Below are positions 14,854 to 21,280 of a stretch of DNA of 21,280 nt, piece by piece; within the stretch, counting starts at the first letter, position 1, and the number at the start of each line of letters is the position of its first letter. The notes under the pieces were generated by a model. It was not told the origin of the DNA, ran no database searches, and saw only the letters and a program-made list of their open reading frames with translations. The stretch lies in NCBI GenBank assembly GCA_016839955.1, contig JAEOTI010000207.1, positions 1 to 21,280 of the forward strand, written 5' to 3'. Origin of the DNA: Candidatus Hodarchaeota archaeon. Lineage in GTDB: Archaea; Asgardarchaeota; Heimdallarchaeia; Hodarchaeales; YT1-057. The position numbers and the translations under genes are program-made.

Positions 14854-15686
14854 TGTCGTTAATCGAAAAAGGACTCTCACGAATTCTGGATGCAAAAATT
14901 TTTCTTGTTGCAGGAGAAGAAGTCCGAAATGTCTTCAAAACCATGAAATTCAAGTTTTTATTATTTGTAATGTCACTTCCTATCCTGATTCATCTTCTTG
15001 CTCCATCTGAAATGGGTGATAGTGTTGGGGGTATTCCCGGTTTCTTTCAAAGACTTGCAGGAGACACAATTTTAAATTATTGGACAGCTTGGGCAGCTCA
15101 AATCCTTGTAGTGTTTCTAGCTGCGGATATGATTGCAGGCGAAGAAGAAAAAGACACACTAAAAATACTTTTAACAAAACCAGTTCGAAAAAGTGATATT
15201 TTATTGGGGAAAATCTTAGGCTTTCTAATTTATATTGGATTTATAACGACGTTTGTCTTAACATCATTTTCACTTGTTCTTATTTGGCAAGAAGGTGGAG
15301 ATTATGATGATTATTGGGAAATATCTTTGAAATATTTAGTTCCAGGTGAATTTGTTGTTCTAATTGGACTTTTTACTGTTGCTAGTTTGTCGATTATGCT
15401 TTCTGCAGGAATGAAACGATCACTTTATGCGGGATTAACTGGATTATTACTAGTATTTGGTCATTCAATCTTTGGACCTATTCTTTTTGGAGCTGAAAGT
15501 ATAACTACATTTGAATTTACTTTAGCTTATCAATTGGGTGTATTATTAGAGCAATTTTACGTCCTAGCTCCTAATAAAAATCTTTATGAGGGAGATCCGC
15601 TTACTGCGTTTACAATTCTTACTTCTTTGAACTTTATTTTTCTCTCAATTGCATTATTTTTATTCTATCGAAGGGAGGTTACGTAA
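14853..15686 (+). CDS. ABC-2 type transporter permease
   Basis: This membrane protein of about 277 residues has six or so predicted helices. After a first hydrophobic segment and an outer loop comes the ABC-2 coupling region: I-A-G-E-E-E-K-D-T-L-K-I-L-L-T-K-P-V-R-K-S-D-I-L-L-G-K can be read in pieces as E-x-D-T-L, T-K-P-x-R and G-K. That is the standard pattern of ABC-2 permeases. It pairs with the ATPase encoded just upstream. ATG 14853 overlaps the upstream TGA, and GAGGAGG lies at 14836-14842. An in-frame TTG at 14850 has slightly better spacing, so the start is uncertain by one codon. The substrate is unknown. Two permease copies probably form the channel, since only one is encoded. Confidence 0.85.
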   Translation: MSLIEKGLSRILDAKIFLVAGEEVRNVFKTMKFKFLLFVMSLPILIHLLAPSEMGDSVGGIPGFFQRLAGDTILNYWTAWAAQILVVFLAADMIAGEEEKDTLKILLTKPVRKSDILLGKILGFLIYIGFITTFVLTSFSLVLIWQEGGDYDDYWEISLKYLVPGEFVVLIGLFTVASLSIMLSAGMKRSLYAGLTGLLLVFGHSIFGPILFGAESITTFEFTLAYQLGVLLEQFYVLAPNKNLYEGDPLTAFTILTSLNFIFLSIALFLFYRREVT

Positions 15687-15687
15687 A

Positions 15688-16605
15688 TTGCGGTTACTAT
15701 TATTTAACATTTTATTTATCTTTATTATTTTGAATTCTGTTTGTATTAATGACAGTCATAGTACAGTAGGCTTGTCTGATGTTGAAATTCAAAAAAATAA
15801 TAATGGTGATACCTTTTTCTTTGAAGGTATTCCTTATCCGCTTCTTCTATCTCCTAGTAACTCTACAACTTTTCCTTTTAATCTTAAAAAAGGGGTACCT
15901 TACGCAGTTTTACTGGGGGGTGAGTACATTTCGAATTTACATGACCTAGACCTTAGAATTTTTGATGAAAATCTTACACAAATTGAATCTGTGGATAGTT
16001 CTAAAGGAAAAATGACTCAAATTCCATCTTTCGTTCCCGAATATAATGGTACATATTATTTTGTTATTGATTTCAACCCTAATGGTGATGGTATTGCCAT
16101 ATGTAGTTTGTTAATTGCCACATTATTAGAAAATACTTCGAAATCATTTTATTTAGGGGCAAATGGAAATTCTAGTTCTTATTTTTGTTATGCTATTAAT
16201 GTTAAGTCTCATCCCAAAGAAAAAATGAAGATTTCTCTTTCTGTGGAACAAAACCTCGCAGCTGAAATAAGACTTTATCCTTTTACATTAGTGAATGACC
16301 AGAAAAAATTCATTCCAACAGATAGCAATAGAGGTGGTAGTTTTCAGTACTCTAAAGCTACTAAAAAAGGTGAAACACTTAGTTGTTCTATCGAGTTAGA
16401 CCAACGGAATAACGATCCTGTGTTTGATGAATGGATTCTAGTTACAACACATCTCCTGTATGGTGAAGGAGAAGCCACATTAAATATTAGTTATGAAGAA
16501 ATTCCAGAGGACTGGGAAAGATGGGCTATTCATGGAGTAGTGTTTATTCTCTCATTAGTGATATTTCTAGTTTTTGCTATCTTTGGTGAGAAGTATATAC
16601 GTTAA
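15688..16605 (+). CDS. Secreted, C-terminally membrane-anchored surface protein
   Basis: I do not recognise a named family. The 305-residue protein starts with a hydrophobic signal-like segment (residues 1-20). It has an extracellular body rich in beta strands and N-x-S/T sites, and ends in a membrane helix (about 280-300) with a short charged tail. The body shows strand patterns such as F-P-F-N-L-K-K-G-V-P-Y, D-L-D-L-R-I-F-D and G-T-Y-Y-F-V-I-D, like the pre-peptidase (PPC) beta-sandwich domains of archaeal surface proteins. Two such domains may be present. TTG 15688 follows GGGAGGTT with normal spacing and one base after the permease stop, so it belongs to the same operon. It may be a cell-surface partner or substrate of the exporter. 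An upstream in-frame ATG at 15649 would overlap the permease and lacks a ribosome site. Confidence 0.7.
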   Translation: MRLLLFNILFIFIILNSVCINDSHSTVGLSDVEIQKNNNGDTFFFEGIPYPLLLSPSNSTTFPFNLKKGVPYAVLLGGEYISNLHDLDLRIFDENLTQIESVDSSKGKMTQIPSFVPEYNGTYYFVIDFNPNGDGIAICSLLIATLLENTSKSFYLGANGNSSSYFCYAINVKSHPKEKMKISLSVEQNLAAEIRLYPFTLVNDQKKFIPTDSNRGGSFQYSKATKKGETLSCSIELDQRNNDPVFDEWILVTTHLLYGEGEATLNISYEEIPEDWERWAIHGVVFILSLVIFLVFAIFGEKYIR

Positions 16606-16690
16606 AAAGTATGAGATTATTCTAGTTTTATCTTAATTCGAACTGTAATCTTTCATGGGTCTTGGAAAAAGTCTGACTCTATAGATACTT

Positions 16691-16793
16691 ACATATTTAT
16701 ATAATTTTTAAGACTTTTAAACAGCGATATATAGAAATATATATACGAATATAGCCATAATTTGAGATTGTTCAGGGAACGGGGCTCTCTTTT
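16691..16793 (+). promoter_or_regulatory. Promoter region of the AbrB-PhoU gene
   Basis: The 188 bases before the gene include two TATA-like stretches, TTTATATA at 16696-16703 and AATATATATA near 16736-16745. The second would place the transcript start about 25-30 bases before TTG 16794. A run of six T (16790-16795) touches the start codon, which is unusual. No operator could be assigned. Confidence 0.3.
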
Positions 16794-17813
16794 TTGGATA
16801 TTCGAAAAGTTCAGAAAACTGGCGGTTCATCGTACGTCGTAACACTTCCTAAGGACTGGGTTACTTCCCAAGGAGTTAAGGAGAAAGACTCAGTTGGTAT
16901 GATGACGCAACAAGATGGCACACTCATTATTACACCACGAATTTCAGAAGAAAAAATTCAATTTACTAGAACTTTTCACATCAAGAATTCTGATTCAAAA
17001 TTTCTTTTCCGATGTCTTATTGGTTCTTATATGGCAGGTTTTACATTAATAAGAATAACATCTGATAAGAAACTAGCCCCTTTTGTGCGGAAATCTATTA
17101 GTAGATTTATCCGAATGACTGTTGGACAAGAAGTGATTGAAGAGACGGATTTTGAGATTATTTTGAAGGATCTTCTAGACCCTTTTGAAATGCCTTTTGA
17201 TAGTACAATTAAACGAATGTATACGAATGTCAAAAGTATGTGCAGAGATGTTATAACAGCTCTTAAAACTCAAGATTTAGAACTTGCATCGGATGTGGAG
17301 ACTCGTGATAATGATGTAGATAGATTACACTGGCTTATTACTCGTCAATACAATTTGGTGTTAAGAGATACAACGCTAGCTCGAAAACTGAACGTTCCCA
17401 CTCCTTTAGCTGCTAAATATTCAAAAATTAGTAAATCCCTTGAACGGATTGGAGATCACGCTGTTAAAATAGCAATGAATGTAAAAACACTTTTAACAGA
17501 AGAAGATGTAATTTTGAACGCTTTTGAAAAAATTGAAGAAGCAAATGATTTATCTATCAAATTACTCTCCACAAGCATTGATTCATTCTTCAAACGAAAC
17601 ATCCAAGAAGCAAATGAGAATATTGAAGCCCAAAGAAACCTTTCACAACTAACAAAGAGTATTCGGAAGGAAGCCTTAACCCATGAAGGTGTTATTGCGG
17701 TCTCAGTCGATAATATTGTTGAGTCGATTCAACGAATTGGAGAATATTCTGTTGATATCTCAGAAAGTGTCATTGACTATTTAATTGGCGAAGAAACTGA
17801 ATCAGATGTTTAG
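16794..17813 (+). CDS. phoU: Phosphate uptake regulator: AbrB domain fused to PhoU
   Basis: This 339-residue protein combines an AbrB/MazE-type DNA-binding domain (residues 1-50: K-V-Q-K-T-G-G-S-S-Y-V-V-T-L-P-K then D-W-V) with a C-terminal PhoU helical bundle. PhoU metal-binding motifs are visible as E169-T-R-D-N-D-V-D-R and E217-R-I-G-D-H. In the second half R-I-G-E-Y (314-318) has E instead of D. Archaeal PhoU proteins commonly have this fusion and are thought to couple oxyanion-transport status to transcription. It starts with TTG 16794; no good ribosome site is visible. The binding-protein and permease genes of an ABC importer follow, so it may control or modulate that system. The family name suggests phosphate, but the permease looks closer to molybdate/tungstate/sulfate types. 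Confidence 0.85.
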   Translation: MDIRKVQKTGGSSYVVTLPKDWVTSQGVKEKDSVGMMTQQDGTLIITPRISEEKIQFTRTFHIKNSDSKFLFRCLIGSYMAGFTLIRITSDKKLAPFVRKSISRFIRMTVGQEVIEETDFEIILKDLLDPFEMPFDSTIKRMYTNVKSMCRDVITALKTQDLELASDVETRDNDVDRLHWLITRQYNLVLRDTTLARKLNVPTPLAAKYSKISKSLERIGDHAVKIAMNVKTLLTEEDVILNAFEKIEEANDLSIKLLSTSIDSFFKRNIQEANENIEAQRNLSQLTKSIRKEALTHEGVIAVSVDNIVESIQRIGEYSVDISESVIDYLIGEETESDV

Positions 17814-17851
17814 AAAAAAAGATTTATTTCAGGCTTTTAACAAAAATATAT

Positions 17852-17901
17852 ATTTTATGATATTCTATTGCCCAAGAATTTTTTTGATAAGATCATAAAA
17901 T
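17852..17901. promoter_or_regulatory. Candidate operator: 10-base inverted repeat with 30-base spacer
   Basis: Perfect arms ATTTTATGAT (17852-17861) and ATCATAAAAT (17892-17901) lie in the 218-base gap between the AbrB-PhoU gene and the binding-protein gene. The half-sites are 40 bases apart centre to centre, close to four helical turns. The left arm overlaps a TATA-like run (17842-17857), and seven T (17879-17885) in the spacer may end the phoU transcript. It could be an operator for the transport genes, perhaps for the AbrB domain upstream (inference). It could also fold as a weak hairpin. Confidence 0.35.
17879..17885 (+). terminator. Possible poly-T terminator after the AbrB-PhoU gene
   Basis: Seven T stand about 65 bases after the phoU stop. 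They lie within the spacer of the inverted repeat at 17852-17901, so their role in termination is uncertain. Confidence 0.3.
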
Positions 17902-18031
17902 GAATATGAAGTTCTTATCTTAGGAAAAAACCCTCTAGATAAAATATTATTAATCTGAAGACCCCAGAATTTTGTACTTTCAGTTTAAATCAATTCTATT
18001 AGTCTTTGAGTAAAAAAAGGGATGAAAAACC

Positions 18032-19180
18032 TTGCCAGTAGAACGAAGGGCTATTCCTCGAAGAAAGAGAAGACCATGGGATTTTATCTTAGCTATAACT
18101 TTTATTGGGGCATTATTGCTTTCAGGTACAATTTTTATCGTTATTGATTTCTTAGAACAGAGTGATGTCGAAATCTCAATGGTTTATGGGTCTGAAAAAC
18201 GAGCTTGGATAGAAGATATTGGCCCAGATTTTGAAGATTGGTGGAAAGAGAGACATGATGAAAAAGTTCGGGTGAGATTTTATCCTCTTGGATCAAGGGA
18301 ATCTATGATCAACATCCTTAATGGTGCCTCTAAACCAACAATTTGGAGTCCCGCATCTAGTTTATGGATTCCACTTCTGAATTGGCAATGGGACCAGTTA
18401 TATGGAAGAGAGTTAATTCAGGATAATGGATGGGAACCATTAGTACGATCTCCTGTGGTAATTGCTTCTTGGGAAAATTATATTGATTCAGCTAATATCA
18501 GTGGATTTCAATCTTTGTACGAACGAGCGGTACAAAAAAACTCCGATCTTAAATATGCTCATACAGATCCCCAGTTGTCAAATAGCGGATTTATGGCTGT
18601 TATAATGCAAACTACAGTGGCAGCTGGTAAAACGAATACTTCAGAAATTGTTTTTGAAGATTTAAGGTCTCAAATGGTAAAAGATTGGATGAAAACACTT
18701 GAATCACGTGCTGTTTTTTATGGAAAATCTACTGGTTTTCTATCTGAACAAGCTATTAATTTAGGTCCAAATACGTTAAACACTTTTGTAACCTATGAAA
18801 ATTTAGTTATTGATAGTAACAAAAAAGGCACCCCACAAGCTCATTGGAACCAACGACTTCTGGCAATTTATCCATCTGAAGGTGTTTTACTCACTGATCA
18901 TCCCTTTTGTGTTCTTTCAGAGGGTTGGGTATCTCCCAGTGAACGAAGAGTAGCGCAAGGATTATTAGAATATCTATTACTTGAAAGTTCACAGATTAAA
19001 GCTATGAGTCACGGCTTTAGACCAATTAACGCATCCATATCCATTGATCAATCTATATTCAGCGAAGAAAATGGCGTTCTAACTGATCCTTGGACAACAA
19101 CAGAAATCTATAGCACTTCTGGTATTGATGCAGAAGTTCTCTGGCGTATACCAGATTTATGGCTTGCCACTAAAAAATAA
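18032..19180 (+). CDS. ABC importer substrate-binding protein, membrane-anchored
   Basis: This 382-residue protein has a basic N-terminus (R-R-K-R-R) and one membrane helix (about 17-40), with no lipobox cysteine, so it is probably held by an uncleaved anchor outside the cell. The rest is a periplasmic-binding-protein type II fold like SBP_bac_11 (PF13531), which also contains molybdate and sulfate binders. Visible features are the first strand E-I-S-M-V-Y-G-S-E-K, the ligand loop K-P-T-I-W-S-P-A-S-S (101-110), the hinge strand S-P-V-V-I-A and S-N-S-G near the second loop. The substrate is unknown; an oxyanion is likely from the family and the PhoU neighbour. TTG 18032 follows AGGGATG; the ATG at 18022 is out of frame. 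The permease gene begins 21 bases after its stop. Confidence 0.78.
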   Translation: MPVERRAIPRRKRRPWDFILAITFIGALLLSGTIFIVIDFLEQSDVEISMVYGSEKRAWIEDIGPDFEDWWKERHDEKVRVRFYPLGSRESMINILNGASKPTIWSPASSLWIPLLNWQWDQLYGRELIQDNGWEPLVRSPVVIASWENYIDSANISGFQSLYERAVQKNSDLKYAHTDPQLSNSGFMAVIMQTTVAAGKTNTSEIVFEDLRSQMVKDWMKTLESRAVFYGKSTGFLSEQAINLGPNTLNTFVTYENLVIDSNKKGTPQAHWNQRLLAIYPSEGVLLTDHPFCVLSEGWVSPSERRVAQGLLEYLLLESSQIKAMSHGFRPINASISIDQSIFSEENGVLTDPWTTTEIYSTSGIDAEVLWRIPDLWLATKK

Positions 19181-19201
19181 CGAGAGGAGAAAGAAAAATA
19201 A

Positions 19202-20947
19202 TTGAGTTCTGACCATACTGTTCTAACTCCATTACACACTCGAGAAAGACACCCAGGATTGCTACTTCGGTTAGAAGAACAGTTATCAAGACCAATTATT
19301 CAACGAATTGGATTAATAATTGTTTTAGCGTTCTTTTTCTTTGTCATTTTGGCTCCAATTTTATATTTATTCTCTTTTATCTTTCTAGAATGGGATGAAG
19401 TCTATACTTGGGTTTTTAATGACCCTATTCTAGAGGATCAGATTTGGCACCTTTCCAAGAGAGTGATAATACGATCTTTTCAAATTGCTTTTATTGTAAC
19501 AATTATTGATGTCCTACTTGGTGTACCACTAGCTTTGGTTTTAGCAAGGTATGAATTTCGAGGGAAGGATTTTCTGGATACACTAGTCGACATTCCAATG
19601 GCTGTACCAACATCTGCATTAGGATTTAGTATTTTTCTATTTTGGGGTACACGGGAAGGACTTGGAGGGCTTTTGGGACTTAATCAAGGTATTCTTTCTT
19701 TGGGACCCCAATTGATAATCGCTGCTCATGTTGCATTTTCATTTCCATATATTGTTCGAAGCTTAAAAGCAGTTTTAGAAGATATCCCCCATCAATTAGA
19801 CTACACTGCAAGAACACTTGGCGCATCTTCTTTTACTACTTATAGAACTGTTACTGCACCACTTACAAAAGAAGCTTTAGTTGCAGGAGCTATTCTAGCC
19901 TTTACTAGATCTTTAGGTGAAACAGGAGCAACTTTGATAATTTTTGGTACCTATGATACTGCACCAGTTGCAGTTGTTGCTTGGGTAAAAGGTCTTAGAA
20001 TTGCAGCAGCGGCATTTCTTGCACTATTACTTGTATCAATTGCAATTATATTACTTATAATTTTGCGGATTTTTGCACGGAAGGTTGGTTTACCTATACA
20101 GAAAATATGGCCAGGACCAGAACAATTTTTGAGTAGGAATGCTCCCCGAAGAACGCGTACAGGAGTTACACTAATGCTATTTGGGATCATAGTTTTAATT
20201 CCAGCTCTTTTTGTTCTAGAATATTTAATTTTATGGTTGAATGGAAGTCCTTATACCGGTGAAAGAGAATCTGGGGCTTTATATCAAGTTTTTGAGGCAC
20301 CTGATAACAAATGGGAGGCACTCCTTCGAGCATTAATTACGTCATTACAAATCGCAACTATTGTATCTATATTGAACCTTCTTATGGGGATCCCACTTGC
20401 ATTGATCTTGGTACGCAAAAAATGGGGAGTACTAAATGAGATCTTGGATGCTTTAGTAGACTTACCTCTCGTTATTCCTAGTTCTGCACTTGGTTTCGCA
20501 GTATTACTAACATATGGTCAACCAGGGATAGGTCTAATTACACCAGGTTTTTGGATGATAGTTCTAGTCCACTGTGCCATGACATTTCCATTTAGTGTAC
20601 GACCACTAGTTGCAATTATTCAATCTACAGACCCTGAACTTGAAGAAGCGTCCCGTACTTTAGGAGCACCTCCTACGACAGTATTAAGGACAATAACATT
20701 CCCTCTACTAAAACAGGGGATGTTAGCTGCCTTTGTGATGACTTTTACACGGTCTCTCTCAGAAACAGGGGCGACAATCGTTGTTATGGGAGTTGAAAAG
20801 ACAATCCCAGTTTTAATTGTAGATTGGGTAGAATCGGGTTTTGCTTTACCTGCAGCTGCCTTTGCTTGTGCGATATTAATTATTCCTTCATTCATATTAT
20901 TGTTTACTATGAGACGAGTCGTTAAGAGTGAGAAGTTGGAGAAATAG
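19202..20947 (+). CDS. ABC importer permease with two fused membrane domains
   Basis: This 581-residue protein carries two BPD_transp_1 domains in one chain, at about residues 90-295 and 365-575, joined by an extra helix pair. It thus forms the whole channel alone, as in ThiP and FbpB. Each half has the ATPase-coupling loop: A-R-T-L-G-A-S...T-A-P-L and S-R-T-L-G-A-P...T-F-P-L. After it come T-R-S-L-G-E-T-G-A-T in the first half and T-R-S-L-S-E-T-G-A-T in the second. The R-x-L-x-E-T-G-A-T pattern is typical of molybdate, tungstate and sulfate permeases. The start is TTG 19202 with GAGGAG 12 bases upstream. No ATPase gene follows; the next genes lie on the other strand. Its 3' end overlaps a short minus-strand frame by 51 bases. 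Confidence 0.87.
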   Translation: MSSDHTVLTPLHTRERHPGLLLRLEEQLSRPIIQRIGLIIVLAFFFFVILAPILYLFSFIFLEWDEVYTWVFNDPILEDQIWHLSKRVIIRSFQIAFIVTIIDVLLGVPLALVLARYEFRGKDFLDTLVDIPMAVPTSALGFSIFLFWGTREGLGGLLGLNQGILSLGPQLIIAAHVAFSFPYIVRSLKAVLEDIPHQLDYTARTLGASSFTTYRTVTAPLTKEALVAGAILAFTRSLGETGATLIIFGTYDTAPVAVVAWVKGLRIAAAAFLALLLVSIAIILLIILRIFARKVGLPIQKIWPGPEQFLSRNAPRRTRTGVTLMLFGIIVLIPALFVLEYLILWLNGSPYTGERESGALYQVFEAPDNKWEALLRALITSLQIATIVSILNLLMGIPLALILVRKKWGVLNEILDALVDLPLVIPSSALGFAVLLTYGQPGIGLITPGFWMIVLVHCAMTFPFSVRPLVAIIQSTDPELEEASRTLGAPPTTVLRTITFPLLKQGMLAAFVMTFTRSLSETGATIVVMGVEKTIPVLIVDWVESGFALPAAAFACAILIIPSFILLFTMRRVVKSEKLEK

Positions 20948-21172
20948 GAAATCACTTTTGAGATCAAAGCCAACTGGGATAAAGTTCCAGGCTTTTAGGG
21001 TTTGAAGGAATTCCTGAATAATCTTAATTTCTGATGACTTCCATTCATTAAGACGTATAAGTTGACCAATAGGATTTCCAAATTGATCTAATTCTTGATA
21101 GACAATACTAATGATTTTGTGACGGGTTGGATCACGACCTGTCTTTTCAATGCTGAGAAAGTATTCAGTCAT
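20897..21172 (-). pseudogene. Truncated exonuclease-like (RNase H fold) fragment
   Basis: A minus-strand frame of 91 residues begins Y-F-L-S-I-E-K-T-G-R-D-P and continues with I-I-S-I-V-Y-Q, L-N-E-W-K-S-S-E and P-V-G-F-D-L-K-S-D-F-L-F-L. These match the first half of DEDD-type 3'-5' exonuclease domains (F-D-I-E-T-T-G-x-D-P, Y-Q, W-x-x-x-E, G-x-N-x-x-F-D). The first catalytic aspartate is S here. The match stops almost exactly where the convergent permease gene ends (20947); the last 17 codons are only the antisense of that gene. A full domain would need roughly 60-80 more residues, so it looks truncated, by a real rearrangement or an assembly join. ATG 21172 overlaps the stop of the upstream gene (TAATG). 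A TTG at 21193 is a weaker start. Confidence 0.5.
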
Positions 21173-21279
21173 TAGGGCATCCCACCACGCCAATAAGTTG
21201 TAATAAAAATGCTGATATTCATGTCAAGATGTTCTGGAGTATCGTATTCTAAGAAACAAGGACAGTCTTGACATTGATT
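21172..21279 (-). CDS. C-terminal end of an unidentified protein (5' end outside window)
   Basis: A minus-strand frame is open from the window edge to TAA at 21174-21172, giving 35 residues. They include C-Q-D-C-P-C-F-L-E-Y and then a strand-like M-N-I-S-I-F-I-T-T-Y. The stop overlaps the ATG of the exonuclease-like fragment as TAATG, which is typical of translationally coupled operon genes and is the main support for this frame. The three close cysteines might bind metal. I cannot name a family from so short a piece. Confidence 0.45.
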   Translation of the reverse strand, partial: NQCQDCPCFLEYDTPEHLDMNISIFITTYWRGGMP

Positions 21280-21280
21280 A

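Noticed and set aside
20620..20973. Minus-strand frame of 117 codons opposite the permease 3' end
   Set aside because: It is antisense to the conserved second permease domain, and its translation has no family motif. The exonuclease-like frame near it is different and has motif support.

Overview
The window looks like AT-rich archaeal chromosome. Signs are the archaeal-type PhoU with an N-terminal AbrB domain, a soluble Hdr/FrhB/MvhD redox cluster, poly-T termination signals, TATA-like AT-rich intergenic stretches, GGTG/GAGGTGAT-type ribosome binding sites and many TTG starts. No methanogenesis marker (mcr, mtr, mvhAG) is present. The mix of genes resembles what has been reported from Asgard archaea, but no marker gene here fixes the lineage, so that is a guess.

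Layout. Bases 2-643 hold the 3' end of a HEAT-repeat protein. It converges on two minus-strand genes: a GNAT acetyltransferase (1644-2414) and an L-2-amino-thiazoline-4-carboxylate hydrolase-like protein (717-1550). A non-coding stretch of about 600 bases (2415-3023) carries inverted repeats and leads into the main feature, a tightly packed plus-strand operon (3024-11645). It encodes an HdrC-HdrB fusion (HdrD-like), an FrhB-type F420/flavin protein, a 1008-residue tandem HdrA-HdrA fusion, a free MvhD, an HdrA-MvhD fusion and a small two-repeat protein of unknown function.

The operon reads as one soluble electron-transfer complex. FrhB would exchange electrons with F420, the HdrA modules would carry (possibly bifurcating) FAD and iron-sulfur wires, MvhD would bridge the modules, and the HdrD-like subunit would hold the CCG-domain active site. 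There is no hydrogenase gene, so F420H2 or another donor is the likelier electron source. The HdrA-HdrA fusion is the most striking gene. Its two halves have lost complementary parts: the first half keeps only the inserted ferredoxin, the second keeps only the N-terminal cluster domain and the C-terminal ferredoxin.

Next come a large polytopic membrane protein with a soluble C-terminal domain (11745-13766), then an ABC-2 type export operon (ATPase, permease and a secreted, membrane-anchored surface protein; 13900-16605). After these lie an AbrB-PhoU regulator (16794-17813) and an oxyanion-type uptake system (membrane-anchored binding protein, fused double permease; 18032-20947) that has no ATPase gene beside it. 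The right edge holds a short exonuclease-like fragment and the C-terminal end of another gene, both on the minus strand. I saw no rRNA, tRNA, CRISPR array or insertion sequence.
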